From a virus, in the IMG/VR virus record IMGVR_UViG_3300020470_000166, positions 1 through 27,806 of that record: a DNA stretch of 27,806 nt; one strand, written 5' to 3'. Positions 1 through 8,276 of this stretch are shown in pieces. Both the position numbers and the translations under genes were made by a program. Numbering within the stretch: position 1 is the stretch's first letter; each line of letters begins with the position of its first letter. The notes under the pieces were generated by a model. That model saw only the letters and a list, made by a program, of their open reading frames with translations, searched no databases and was not told where the DNA came from.

Positions 1-255
1 GAAAATTGCGTTCAGTACATACATAATTTTAATCCTGAGAAATCCCAAAATCCTTTTGCTTACTTTACGCAGATTATTCATTATGCGTTTCTCAGGAGAA
101 TTCAAAAAGAGAAGAAGCAATTAGAAATCAAGAATAAAATTCTTGAGAAGACTGGATATGAAGAAGTCTTTTATGATGATAGTTTAAGTGACGGTGGTAA
201 CTATTCTGACTATAATAGTATTAAAGATAGTATTCATTCTAAGTCTAGATCATAA
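1..255 (+). CDS. 55: Late sigma factor gp55, C-terminal part (partial at left edge)
   Basis: The window opens inside a reading frame (frame 1) that ends at TAA 253-255, giving 84 residues of a C-terminus. The stretch NPFAYFTQI followed by RRIQKEKKQ is the conserved signature of T4-type gp55. This divergent sigma factor directs host RNA polymerase to late promoters and works with the sliding clamp gp45, encoded at 9028-9693. The tail after the signature is acidic and Ser/Tyr-rich (DDSLSDGGNYSDYNS), as in many sigma-55 tails that contact the clamp; that role is family knowledge and is not shown here. The stop overlaps the next start as TAATG. The promoter-recognition region lies outside the window. 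Confidence 0.85.
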   Translation, partial: ENCVQYIHNFNPEKSQNPFAYFTQIIHYAFLRRIQKEKKQLEIKNKILEKTGYEEVFYDDSLSDGGNYSDYNSIKDSIHSKSRS

Positions 256-434
256 TGAGATTAACTGAAGAAGTAATTAACAAGGTTGCAGTATTAATGC
301 AGCATACCAAGAAGGACGGCACTGTCAATTGGAAGGATGGTGATGAGATTGATGTATGTCTTGCTGGCACATTTGCTGGTGACAAATTCATTACCATTAT
401 AAACAGAACAAGAAGCAACACGACTAAACAATGA
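255..434 (+). CDS. Small hypothetical protein between gp55 and gp47
   Basis: A 59-residue ORF from the ATG at 255, which overlaps the gp55 stop by one base, to TGA 432-434, which overlaps the gp47 start by four bases. The tight coupling on both sides is the main argument that it is real. The protein begins MRLTEEVINKV and has a short charged middle (KKDGTVNWKDGDEID), then a hydrophobic strand (DKFITIINR). It has no signal peptide, membrane segment or recognisable motif. A small gene in this position is common in T4-like cyanophages. Function unknown. Confidence 0.7.
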   Translation: MRLTEEVINKVAVLMQHTKKDGTVNWKDGDEIDVCLAGTFAGDKFITIINRTRSNTTKQ

Positions 435-1465
435 AGGTTGCAATTATTACAGATCAGCATTTTGGTGCTCGTAAGAACTCCAAGTTATTCCATGACTATT
501 TTCTAAAGTTTTACAATGATATATTCTTCCCTGCCATAGAGGAGCGTGGGATTGATACTATTATTGATATGGGAGATACCTTTGATAATAGGAAGGGAAT
601 AGATTTTGCTGCTTTGAAATGGGCAAAAGAAAATTATTATGATAGACTTACATCCTATACTATCCATACTATTGTTGGTAACCATACTGCTTATTATAAG
701 AATACCAACGAAGTAAATGCTATAGATTTATTACTTAAAGAGTACCCTAATATAACTTGTTATTCAGAAGCAACTGAAGCAAAGTTTGGTAAGTTAAAGG
801 TTTTATTCGTTCCTTGGATGAATAGTGAGAATGAAAAAGAGACGCTGACTAAGATTGCTAAGTCAAAAGCAAAGATGTGTATGGGTCATTTAGAGATCAA
901 TGGGTTTACTGCTACTCGTGGTCATGTAATGATGGATGGATATGAATCTGATATATTCGATAAGTTTGCAAAGGTATTCTCAGGTCATTACCATACAAGA
1001 TCTAATAATGGAAAGATATATTACTTAGGTAATCCATATGAGATGTTTGCTAATGATACTGGAGATGATAGAGGATTTCATATTTTTGATACAGAGACAT
1101 TAGAGACTGAAGAGATACGCAATCCTTATAGATTATTCTATACAATAACGTATGAAGATAATGATCATCAAACATTTGATGCTAGACAATTTAACGATAA
1201 GATAGTAAAATTATTAGTAAAAAAGAAGTCTTCTCCTAAGAAGTTTGATCAATTCATAGACAAGTTATATGCTGCTGATGTTGCTGAACTTAAGGTTGTT
1301 GAAAACTTCCAAGAAGAAATAGATCACGATAATATTGATATAGAATCTGAAGATACAATATCTCTATTGAGTAAGTATGTTGAGGAATCTGAATCTAATA
1401 TCAATAAGTCTCAAATTCAAAGTTTGATTCAAGAGATCTATAAAGAGGCGTGTGAGTTAGTCTAA
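431..1465 (+). CDS. 47: gp47-like recombination nuclease subunit (SbcD/Mre11 family)
   Basis: A 344-residue metallophosphoesterase that forms the nuclease half of the gp46/gp47 complex, which resects DNA ends for recombination-dependent replication. The Mre11 motifs appear in order: DQHFG near residue 8, GDTFDNRK near 48, GNHTAYY near 83, GHLEINGF near 153 and GHYHTRS near 186. These supply the metal-binding Asp/His/Asn residues. Length matches T4 gp47 (about 340 residues). The ATG overlaps the preceding stop by four bases, and the stop abuts the next gene as TAATG. Its partner gp46 follows after one small ORF. Nothing appears to be missing. Confidence 0.95.
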   Translation: MKVAIITDQHFGARKNSKLFHDYFLKFYNDIFFPAIEERGIDTIIDMGDTFDNRKGIDFAALKWAKENYYDRLTSYTIHTIVGNHTAYYKNTNEVNAIDLLLKEYPNITCYSEATEAKFGKLKVLFVPWMNSENEKETLTKIAKSKAKMCMGHLEINGFTATRGHVMMDGYESDIFDKFAKVFSGHYHTRSNNGKIYYLGNPYEMFANDTGDDRGFHIFDTETLETEEIRNPYRLFYTITYEDNDHQTFDARQFNDKIVKLLVKKKSSPKKFDQFIDKLYAADVAELKVVENFQEEIDHDNIDIESEDTISLLSKYVEESESNINKSQIQSLIQEIYKEACELV

Positions 1466-1734
1466 TGTATATTCTTACTCTGGAGGGTCGAGAAGACCAA
1501 GGAGCGTACTCTGTTACAAATGAAGAAGGTAGACAGGTTCTCTATCTATTTGAGGAGGAAGATGATTGTGATAGATTTGCTATGATGTTAGAGGAAAAGG
1601 AAGACCATCCTGACCTAAATGTCCTAGAAGTTGATGATCATTTAATCGTCAAGACGTGCCAACTGCATGGCTATGAATATGCAGTCATTACTAAAAATGA
1701 TCTTGTGATACCCCCTGATAATGATAACGTTTAA
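1465..1734 (+). CDS. Small acidic protein, DUF3110-like
   Basis: An 89-residue protein between gp47 and gp46, overlapping the former by one base and the latter by 14. The pattern starts with MYILTLEGREDQGAYS, continues with a strand LYLFEEEDDCDRFAMMLEE, and then has a strand/helix reaching ViPPD. This resembles the DUF3110 family of cyanobacteria, in which a short ferredoxin-like fold carries the signature V-x-x-F-E-x-x-D-D-A-x-R-[FY]-A. The match is by eye from memory, so the family call is tentative. If it is right, it is another sign of a cyanobacterial host, since DUF3110 is largely cyanobacterial and plastid. Function unknown. Confidence 0.7.
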   Translation: MYILTLEGREDQGAYSVTNEEGRQVLYLFEEEDDCDRFAMMLEEKEDHPDLNVLEVDDHLIVKTCQLHGYEYAVITKNDLVIPPDNDNV

Positions 1735-3436
1735 ATCTATTAGATATAAGAATTTTCTTAGCACGGGTAATCATTTTACCAATATTAATTTTAATGGATC
1801 TCAGTTTAATACTTTAATCGTTGGTAATAATGGTGCTGGTAAGTCTACATTATTAGATGCTTTAACATTCTCGTTGTTTGGTAAGTCATATAGAGGTGTT
1901 ACTAAGAGTCTCCTTGTAAATTCGATGAATGAAAAGGATACTGTAGTAGAGATAGAATTTATTATTGGTACAGTTAAATGGAAGATTATAAGAGGTATTA
2001 AACCTAATAAGTTTGAGATTTATAAAAATGGAGAACTATTAAATCAGGATTCTCATGCAAATGCACAGCAGACTTGGTTAGAGAATGTAGTTCTTAAGAT
2101 GAATTACAAATCATTTACCCAGATTGTTATTCTTGGTAGTAGCAATTTTGTTCCTTTTATGCAACTGAGTGCTTCTAATAGGAGAGAGGTTATTGAGGAT
2201 TTACTTGATATTAAGATATTCTCTTCAATGAATAGTATCCTTAAGGAGAGAGTTAAGTCTGTTAGAGATTCTATAAGAGAGTTAGAATTTAAAAAGATAA
2301 CATTGGAAGAGAAGTATCAGATGCAACAATCTTTTATAGATGAGATTGAGGCATTAGGTAAGAAGGATATTAATAATAAAAAGAAGAATATTAAGGAGTT
2401 GATTAAGGAGCAAGATAACTTATTAAAAGAAGAAAAAGAACTTGAAGAGTTGTTAAGTAATAAGAACAAAGAGGTCATAAAATACTCTGGATCTAAAGCA
2501 AAACTTAAGAAGTTAGGAAATCTTAAAGGTAAAATATCACAGAAAGTAGCAACCATCACCAATGAACATAAGTTCTTCACAGGTAATACGGTTTGTCCCA
2601 CATGTACCCAAGAGATCGAAGAGACCTTCAGAATAAATAAAATTGAGGACTCCCAAAATAAAGCAAAAGAGTTGCAATCTGGGTATAAAGAGCTCGAGGA
2701 TGCAATTAAAGAGGAAGAGTTGAGGGAGTCCACCTTCATTAGTTTAACAGAAGAGGTAACTAATCTAACGCATGGCATTTCTCAAGTTAATACAAAAGTC
2801 TCTGGTTATCAAAGACAAGTCAGAGATTTGGAACAGGAAATTCAAACTATTACCACTCAACTTGAAGACAGAAATACTGAACATGAGAAGTTAGCAGATT
2901 TTAAAAAACAATTTGAACTTGCTTGCGTTAGTGCAGAATCCCAAAAAGATGATATAATAAAATACGACTTTGTATCTGATCTCCTGAAGGATGGCGGTGT
3001 TAAAACCAAAATTATCAGGAAGTATCTTCCGTTGATTAATCAACAAGTCAACAGATACCTTCAGATGATGGAGTTCTATATTAATTTCGCATTGGATGAA
3101 GAATTCAATGAGTCTATTAGATCTCCTATTCAAGAGGATTTTTCTTATGCTTCATTTTCTGAAGGTGAGAAGATGAGAATTGATTTAGCACTCTTGTTTA
3201 CTTGGCGAGAAGTTGCTAAAATAAAAAATTCACTCAACTGTAATTTGATTATTTTTGATGAGACTTTTGACTCTTCCTTAGATGGATTTGGTACTGAAGA
3301 ATTTTTGAAGATAATTAGATATGTGGTTAAGGACGCTAATGTCTTTGTAATCTCTCATAAAGAGGGATTGCAGGATAAGTTCACCAATGTAATTAGATTT
3401 GAAAAAATTAAAGGATTCAGCAGGATGGCATCATGA
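1721..3436 (+). CDS. 46: gp46-like recombination ATPase (SbcC/Rad50 family)
   Basis: A 571-residue ATPase that partners gp47 in end resection. In order: an N-terminal ATPase half with Walker A GNNGAGKS (residues 35-42); a long Lys/Glu-rich coiled coil from about residue 170; a zinc hook CPTC (292-295); a returning coiled coil to about 400; and the C-terminal half with ABC signature FSEGEKMRIDLAL, Walker B LIIFDETFD and switch histidine ISHKEG. All catalytic elements are intact, and length is close to T4 gp46 (560). The ATG lies inside the preceding ORF (14-base overlap). The stop overlaps the epimerase start by four bases. The coiled-coil stretch produces long meaningless antisense ORFs. Confidence 0.95.
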   Translation: MITFKSIRYKNFLSTGNHFTNINFNGSQFNTLIVGNNGAGKSTLLDALTFSLFGKSYRGVTKSLLVNSMNEKDTVVEIEFIIGTVKWKIIRGIKPNKFEIYKNGELLNQDSHANAQQTWLENVVLKMNYKSFTQIVILGSSNFVPFMQLSASNRREVIEDLLDIKIFSSMNSILKERVKSVRDSIRELEFKKITLEEKYQMQQSFIDEIEALGKKDINNKKKNIKELIKEQDNLLKEEKELEELLSNKNKEVIKYSGSKAKLKKLGNLKGKISQKVATITNEHKFFTGNTVCPTCTQEIEETFRINKIEDSQNKAKELQSGYKELEDAIKEEELRESTFISLTEEVTNLTHGISQVNTKVSGYQRQVRDLEQEIQTITTQLEDRNTEHEKLADFKKQFELACVSAESQKDDIIKYDFVSDLLKDGGVKTKIIRKYLPLINQQVNRYLQMMEFYINFALDEEFNESIRSPIQEDFSYASFSEGEKMRIDLALLFTWREVAKIKNSLNCNLIIFDETFDSSLDGFGTEEFLKIIRYVVKDANVFVISHKEGLQDKFTNVIRFEKIKGFSRMAS

Positions 3437-4347
3437 CAAGATCATTAGTAACTGGAGGAGCAGGGTTTATTGGATCAAACCTGGTAGATAAACTTCTTGC
3501 AGAAGGACATGAGGTAGTTGTAATTGACAATGAGTATTCGGATGCTCATGATCAGTTCTACTGGAATGAGAACGCAGAGAATCATAAGTTTGATATTTGT
3601 GATTATGAGAATACTAGACCATTGTATGATGGTGTAGATTATGTATTTCATATTGCAGCAGAAGCAAGAATTCAACCAGCAATAGAGAACCCTATTAGAG
3701 CAGTTCAAATAAACTCTGTAGGAACCTGTACAGTACTTCAGTGTGCTAGAGAAGCAGGAGTTAAGAAGGTGATGTATTCATCTACTTCATCTGCTTATGG
3801 TATGAATAGTGTACCAAATTCAGAATGTCAAGATGATGATTGTTTGAATCCCTATTCAGTATCAAAGGTGAATGGTGAGAAGTTATGCAAGATGTATACA
3901 GATCTATTTGGTCTTAAGACTGTTATCTTTAGATACTTTAATGTCTATGGTGAGCGTCAACCATTAAGAGGACAATATGCTCCTGTTATTGGCATCTTCC
4001 TACGTCAAATGAAAGCAGGTGAAAAGTTAACTATTGTGGGTGATGGTGAGCAACGTAGAGATTTTACTCATGTATCTGATGTAGTACAGGCAAATTATCT
4101 TGCTGCCATTACTGATGTTAAAGATGAGTATTATGGATGTGTCTATAATGTAGGTAATGGTAAGAACTATTCTGTCAATCAAGTTGCACGAATGATTACT
4201 TGTTTAGATAGTAGAATGACCTATATACCTGAGAGACCTGGTGAAGCAAGAGAAACACTTGCACAGAATACTCTTCTGAGACTTATCTTCGGGTGGAGAC
4301 AAACCGTAGAACTGGAGGATTGGATCGGTGGACAAACCATACGATGA
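3433..4347 (+). CDS. NAD-dependent sugar-nucleotide epimerase/dehydratase (extended SDR)
   Basis: A 304-residue extended short-chain dehydrogenase/reductase, the family of UDP-glucose 4-epimerase and related sugar-nucleotide enzymes. It shows the Rossmann motif TGGAGFIGSNL at residues 7-17, the acidic cofactor-binding residue after VVVID, the active-site serine in SSTSSAYG, and the YSVSK (YxxxK) catalytic pair. Further on are RYFNVYGERQ and DGEQRRDFTHVSDV, typical of GalE-like substrate domains. The C-terminus (GWRQTVELEDWI) matches the usual family ending, so the gene looks complete though compact. The exact sugar cannot be read from sequence. It sits between gp46 and replication genes, far from the other glycan genes at 25629-27806. 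It may supply nucleotide sugars for virion or host-surface glycans. Confidence 0.9.
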   Translation: MTRSLVTGGAGFIGSNLVDKLLAEGHEVVVIDNEYSDAHDQFYWNENAENHKFDICDYENTRPLYDGVDYVFHIAAEARIQPAIENPIRAVQINSVGTCTVLQCAREAGVKKVMYSSTSSAYGMNSVPNSECQDDDCLNPYSVSKVNGEKLCKMYTDLFGLKTVIFRYFNVYGERQPLRGQYAPVIGIFLRQMKAGEKLTIVGDGEQRRDFTHVSDVVQANYLAAITDVKDEYYGCVYNVGNGKNYSVNQVARMITCLDSRMTYIPERPGEARETLAQNTLLRLIFGWRQTVELEDWIGGQTIR

Positions 4348-4558
4348 TTCTAATTGGAGAGAGGAATATAAGGCTTATACCTCTAGTAGGTATGAGTTAG
4401 ATTTGCTTGAGAATGGACCAAGGAGTCTTGCTCAATCTTGGATGATGGGTGCATTGCACAACAAATGGAAGAAGATTCATGGTATAGTGGAACCTGAACC
4501 TCCTGATTGTTCATCCAATCTTAAGGACTCACTTAAAAAGTTCGATGAAATTACCTAA
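4328..4558 (+). CDS. Small hypothetical protein
   Basis: A 76-residue ORF starting 20 bases inside the epimerase 3' end in another frame. It is hydrophilic, with many aromatics (WREEYKAYTSSRYELD; SWMMGALHNKWKKIHG). It has no membrane segment or known domain. The sequence does not resemble a frame-shifted epimerase tail, because the epimerase already has a normal C-terminus. I have the impression that similar proteins sit in this position in marine T4-like phages but cannot confirm it. Its own 3' end overlaps the next small ORF by 14 bases. Function unknown. Confidence 0.6.
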   Translation: MDKPYDDSNWREEYKAYTSSRYELDLLENGPRSLAQSWMMGALHNKWKKIHGIVEPEPPDCSSNLKDSLKKFDEIT

Positions 4559-4703
4559 CTGGCAGCACAATTCGGGCAAAGAACCGAAGCGAACGCTTAA
4601 ACCTCAAGCGTTGCGTAGTGCAAGAGAAAGACGTAGACAATTAAAAAAGCGTCTACTTATGACCTCTTCCCCACGGAAGGGGTTTTATAATGTGTACATA
4701 TAA
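4545..4703 (+). CDS. Small basic hypothetical protein
   Basis: A 52-residue ORF from ATG 4545 to TAA 4701-4703, beginning MKLPNWQHNSGKEPKRTLK. It is strongly basic (LRSARERRRQLKKRLL), which would suit nucleic-acid binding, though that is inference. The 14-base overlap with the upstream ORF and the coupled layout favour translation. Against it, the last codons run through a possible hairpin and the TATAAT element of the next gene, so the true product might be shorter or absent. No close family recognised. Confidence 0.5.
   Translation: MKLPNWQHNSGKEPKRTLKPQALRSARERRRQLKKRLLMTSSPRKGFYNVYI
4669..4686 (+). terminator. Possible weak intrinsic terminator
   Basis: CCCC (4669-4672), a six-base loop ACGGAA, and GGGG (4679-4682) are followed by TTTT (4683-4686). 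A four-pair all-GC stem with a short U-run is at the weak end for an intrinsic terminator. It lies inside the small ORF 4545-4703 and directly before the TATAAT of the next transcription unit. That position, between two units, is the main support. Confidence 0.3.
4686..4696 (+). promoter_or_regulatory. Putative promoter (-10 TATAAT) for the CobT-like gene
   Basis: A consensus -10 TATAAT at 4686-4691 sits 21 bases before the ATG at 4713. No good -35 hexamer lies 16-18 bases upstream, which suggests an activator-dependent (middle-type) promoter. The 11 bases TATAATGTGTA are identical to those before the CobS-like gene at 7084-7094. A Shine-Dalgarno-like AAAGGA (4703-4708) follows. Confidence 0.5.
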
Positions 4704-4712
4704 AGGAAACAC

Positions 4713-6929
4713 ATGAACAAGTCAATCAACCTAGAGATCAAAGGACAACTAGCAAAACTACTTGCTACTGAAGATTTGATTATAGAGAATAAACAAGTAG
4801 AGACTGCAATGTTTAATGTTGATACTCGTGTTTTGACTTTGCCTATGTGGGATGCAGAAGAGAATGTATATGATATGTTGGTTGCTCATGAAGTAGGGCA
4901 TGCACTATTCACACCTAATAGAGATCCAAGAAAAGGTATTCCTCAGACATTCATTAATGTTACAGAAGATGCTCGTATTGAAAAGTTGATGAAGCGTAAG
5001 TACGAAGGTCTTCCTAAAACATTTTATGGTGGTTATAACCAATTATATAAGGATGACTTCTTTGATCTTGCTGGTGTTGATATTGATAAGATGAATCTTG
5101 CAGATAGAATGAATCTTCACTTTAAAATTGGTCCTTTTATGGGTATCAAATTTAATGAGGAAGAGCAAAAGATTGTTGATGCAACTTCTAATTCAGAGAC
5201 TTTTGAAGATGCAGAAGATGCAGCAGAGATGTTATACAACTACTGTAAGCAAGAACTTGCAGAGCAAGAAGCACAGCAGAAGAAGGAAGAAGAAGAATTT
5301 GAAGCGATGATGAAGATGGAAGGAAATAATAGTGAGGGTGATGATATGAATGAAGATGTCTTTGAATCATATAATGAAGATCAGTTGGATGCTGATACTG
5401 ATACTGATGGAGAAGGAACTCCAAAATCTGGTCGTCCTGATTTAGGTGAAGATGATACAGAGTATGAGGATACTACTGATAATGCAACAGGAAATGATGC
5501 AAGTGGTCCTTCTGAGCAGGATTCAGAACCTCAAGTTAGAACTGACACAGCATTAGCAAAAGCAATCAAAGATTTAGTTAATGATCAAGCACAACCAAAT
5601 GAATATATTGAATTACCTCATTTAAATTTAAATACTGTTATCAATCCAAATGTTGCTGTTCATACTTACATACAAGAATATTGGAGACAGCATGACGAGG
5701 ATAGGAAAAATTATAATGAAGGATTTGAGTATCTATTGCAAGACTATGCTCACGTTGAAGAGGAATATCAACGGTATAGAAAATCCGCACAAAAAGAAGT
5801 TAATTATTTGGTAAAGGAATTTGAGTGTAAGAAGGCAGCAGACTCTTATGCAAGAGCAACAGTATCTAAGACTGGAGTTTTAGATTGTTCTAAACTTCAT
5901 ACCTATAAGTATAATGAGGATCTATTTAAGAAGGTAACAACTCTTGCTGATGGTAAGAATCATGGTCTAGTATTCATTCTTGATTGGTCAGGTTCAATGG
6001 CAAGTTGCTTAATGGATACTCTTAAGCAGTTATATAATCTTGTATGGTTCTGTAGAAAGGTTGGTATTCCTTTTAAGGTTTATGCTTTTACTTATGAGTT
6101 TAATCGTACTGTCACTGATAATGGATATGATCTTATCAAACATTATGAACCAAAGGAAGGATTGCTTGCTGTAGATGATAGATTCTCTTTAATGGAATTC
6201 TTTACTAGTGAATCAAACAGTAAAGAGTCTGAGAAGCAGATGATTCAGATCTGGAAGATTGCATATGGAATGAAGAATTATTGTTCATATCCTACTCCAC
6301 CAAGATTAAATCTATCTGGTACACCTTTAAATGAGACTATTATTGCTCTAAATCAAATCCTTCCAAAGTTTAAAAAGGATACTGGTGTTCAAAAAGTTCA
6401 ATGTGTTATCCTTACTGATGGTGAAGCAAATCATCTTCCTAAGCATAAACTAGTAGAACGTCGTTGGGAAGATAAACCATACTTAGGATGCAATTCTATT
6501 AATCCAGTAAAGGATCATTTACGTAATCGTAAGAATGGTAGAACATATAGGATCAAGCATGCATGGAATGAGTTTACAGGCACTCTTATAGAGTATGTAA
6601 AGGATAATAATCAAGGTATTAACTTTGTTGGTATTAGACTTCTTGCTCCTCGTGACTCTGGATACTTTATTGATCGTTACTTAGGATGGAATTCTCCAGA
6701 AGCACTTAAAGCAAAAGCACAATGGAAGAAGACTAAGAGTTTCTCTATGGAACTTGATGGATATAATAAGTACTTTGGTTTATCATCTGCTACTCTCGCA
6801 CAAAGCGATGATTTTGAAGTTGAAAATTCTGCTACTAAAGCACAAATTAAGAGAGCATTTATTAAATCTTTGAAGACTAAGAAACTAAATAAGAAGGTCT
6901 TAGGGGAATTCGTGGAGTTAATAGCATAA
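4713..6929 (+). CDS. CobT-like protein: HExxH zincin motif plus C-terminal VWA domain
   Basis: A 738-residue protein with three visible parts. The N-terminus carries a zinc-metallopeptidase-like motif HEVGH (His59, Glu60, His63), followed by NVTEDARIE (residues 82-90), whose acidic residue could be the third ligand. The middle (about 170-280) is a low-complexity Glu/Asp-rich linker. The C-terminal part is a von Willebrand A domain with MIDAS residues DWSGS (Asp424, Ser426, Ser428), SGTPLNE and LTDGEAN. This resembles CobT, the VWA partner of the CobS AAA+ ATPase in cobaltochelatase. The CobS-like ATPase lies just downstream. No CobN-like chelatase subunit is in the window, so a role in cobalt insertion is unproven. 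A MoxR/VWA-type remodelling or protease system is an alternative. Confidence 0.75.
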   Translation: MNKSINLEIKGQLAKLLATEDLIIENKQVETAMFNVDTRVLTLPMWDAEENVYDMLVAHEVGHALFTPNRDPRKGIPQTFINVTEDARIEKLMKRKYEGLPKTFYGGYNQLYKDDFFDLAGVDIDKMNLADRMNLHFKIGPFMGIKFNEEEQKIVDATSNSETFEDAEDAAEMLYNYCKQELAEQEAQQKKEEEEFEAMMKMEGNNSEGDDMNEDVFESYNEDQLDADTDTDGEGTPKSGRPDLGEDDTEYEDTTDNATGNDASGPSEQDSEPQVRTDTALAKAIKDLVNDQAQPNEYIELPHLNLNTVINPNVAVHTYIQEYWRQHDEDRKNYNEGFEYLLQDYAHVEEEYQRYRKSAQKEVNYLVKEFECKKAADSYARATVSKTGVLDCSKLHTYKYNEDLFKKVTTLADGKNHGLVFILDWSGSMASCLMDTLKQLYNLVWFCRKVGIPFKVYAFTYEFNRTVTDNGYDLIKHYEPKEGLLAVDDRFSLMEFFTSESNSKESEKQMIQIWKIAYGMKNYCSYPTPPRLNLSGTPLNETIIALNQILPKFKKDTGVQKVQCVILTDGEANHLPKHKLVERRWEDKPYLGCNSINPVKDHLRNRKNGRTYRIKHAWNEFTGTLIEYVKDNNQGINFVGIRLLAPRDSGYFIDRYLGWNSPEALKAKAQWKKTKSFSMELDGYNKYFGLSSATLAQSDDFEVENSATKAQIKRAFIKSLKTKKLNKKVLGEFVELIA

Positions 6930-7078
6930 TGCTAACAAGAGAAGAATGGGATATGATTGCTAGGTGTGTGCATTGTCATCCACCTAGTATTACTACTGAA
7001 CAAGCAAATAACTTAATTCAGAAACTATCAGAGACAGTTAAAGAACTGGAACATCTAAAAGAGAATAGTATGGTATAA
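6929..7078 (+). CDS. Small hypothetical protein with CxxC-like HC motif
   Basis: A 49-residue ORF whose ATG overlaps the preceding TAA by one base (TAATG). It starts MLTREEWDMIARCVHCHPP and ends in a predicted short amphipathic helix (ANNLIQKLSETVKELEHLKEN). The Cys-Val-His-Cys-His cluster could bind a metal, but a single cluster is weak evidence. It sits between the CobT-like and CobS-like genes and stops five bases before the promoter element at 7084. Function unknown. Confidence 0.55.
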   Translation: MLTREEWDMIARCVHCHPPSITTEQANNLIQKLSETVKELEHLKENSMV

Positions 7079-7083
7079 GAGTA

Positions 7084-7094
7084 TATAATGTGTA
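7084..7094 (+). promoter_or_regulatory. Putative promoter (-10 TATAAT) for cobS
   Basis: TATAAT at 7084-7089 within TATAATGTGTA, identical over 11 bases to the element at 4686-4696. It is 24 bases before the ATG at 7113. There is no convincing -35 at the usual spacing. The leader (ACAAATAAAAAACATT) has no Shine-Dalgarno sequence. Confidence 0.5.
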
Positions 7095-7112
7095 TAACAA
7101 ATAAAAAACATT

Positions 7113-8261
7113 ATGCCTTTTGAAATTAAAATGACTGAAGACCAGATCAAAGATGGTTTGAAGAAAACATACGGCACAGAATTTACTGCTGCTGATATTC
7201 GTGCCTTCTGTGCCATGAATGATATTGGTTATCAGACAGTCACTAAAAAACTACTTAAGCATAAAGTAGAGAAGGGTAAATGGAATTTGGAAGTTACTAC
7301 TAAAGCAGTTGAGAACATCGAACGTTCATTCAAAGCACCTGCTGCTCCTACTGTTACTCCTGCTGTAGTTCAAAATCTTATCCCAGAGAAGGATTCAACT
7401 TTTGTTAAGTTTGGGAACTTCAATGACGTTAAGAAGATTATTCAGTCCAAATTATTTTATCCAACATTCATCACTGGTTTGTCTGGCAATGGTAAGACAT
7501 TTAGTGTAGAACAAGCATGTGCTCAATTAGGAAGGGAGTTAATTCGTGTCAACATCACAGTCGAAACGGACGAAGACGATCTCATTGGTGGTTTCCGTCT
7601 TATTGATGGCAGCACTGTTTGGCACAACGGTCCTGTTATCGAAGCATTACAAAGAGGGGCAATCTTGCTTCTGGATGAAGTTGATCTTGCCTCTAACAAG
7701 ATCTTGTGCCTCCAGTCAATCTTAGAAGGTAAAGGAGTATTCCTTAAGAAGATTGGTAAGTTTGTAAAACCTGCTCCAGGATTTAATGTTCTTGCTACTG
7801 CTAATACAAAAGGTAAGGGATCTGACGATGGTAGATTCATAGGAACTAATGTTCTTAATGAAGCATTCTTAGAGAGATTCTGTGTAACTTTTGAGCAACA
7901 GTATCCATCACCTTCAACTGAATATAAGATCCTTGTAGCAAAGGCAATAGAGGTTGGACTATCTAAGGGTGACCATGACCTTAATCAACACTCTGACTTC
8001 TGTCAGCGTCTTGTAGACTGGGCAGACATCATCCGTAAAACATTCTATGATGGTGGTATTGATGAAGTTATATCAACTCGTCGTTTGACACACATCATTA
8101 GAGCGTTTAGTATCTTTAATAACAAAGAGAAGGCAGTTAACATATGCCTTAATAGATTCGATGATGAGACTAAACAGTCATTCCTTGAACTCTATGATAA
8201 AGTTGATCCTAACTTCGTACCATCAGAAGAAGATGGACAAGAAGATCAATCCTTGATATAA
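7113..8261 (+). CDS. cobS: CobS-like MoxR-type AAA+ ATPase
   Basis: A 382-residue AAA+ ATPase. An N-terminal region of about 90 residues precedes a Pro/Ala/Val/Thr linker. The ATPase core has Walker A GLSGNGKT (122-129), Walker B GAILLLDEVD (182-191), a sensor-1 strand NVLATANTKGKG and an arginine-finger region with AFLERF. This is the CobS/MoxR branch. CobS powers cobaltochelatase in aerobic B12 synthesis, and cobS is a known auxiliary gene of marine T4-like cyanophages. Its neighbour at 4713-6929 is a VWA protein, which matches the CobS-CobT arrangement. Codons around 7540-7700 are richer in C-ending forms than the flanks. Whether it acts on the host chelatase or on another client is not decided by sequence. 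Confidence 0.85.
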   Translation: MPFEIKMTEDQIKDGLKKTYGTEFTAADIRAFCAMNDIGYQTVTKKLLKHKVEKGKWNLEVTTKAVENIERSFKAPAAPTVTPAVVQNLIPEKDSTFVKFGNFNDVKKIIQSKLFYPTFITGLSGNGKTFSVEQACAQLGRELIRVNITVETDEDDLIGGFRLIDGSTVWHNGPVIEALQRGAILLLDEVDLASNKILCLQSILEGKGVFLKKIGKFVKPAPGFNVLATANTKGKGSDDGRFIGTNVLNEAFLERFCVTFEQQYPSPSTEYKILVAKAIEVGLSKGDHDLNQHSDFCQRLVDWADIIRKTFYDGGIDEVISTRRLTHIIRAFSIFNNKEKAVNICLNRFDDETKQSFLELYDKVDPNFVPSEEDGQEDQSLI

Positions 8262-8276
8262 TACTAGGAGAAAAGC

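Noticed and set aside
2317-2778. 153-residue antisense ORF within gp46
   Set aside because: It mirrors the Lys/Glu-rich coiled coil of gp46; the product is Ser/Leu-rich low complexity with no start signal or neighbours on that strand.
4240-4347. Possible frameshift at the epimerase C-terminus
   Set aside because: The final residues (GWRQTVELEDWI) fit a normal family ending, and the overlapping ORF at 4328 does not continue epimerase sequence.
7523-7840. 105-residue antisense ORF across the cobS Walker B region
   Set aside because: The cobS frame is clearly coding here, and no promoter or Shine-Dalgarno is seen on the - strand.
8257-8262. TATAAT directly before the ORF at 8277
   Set aside because: It forms the last codons of cobS and would place a transcript start inside or beyond the Shine-Dalgarno, too close to the ATG.
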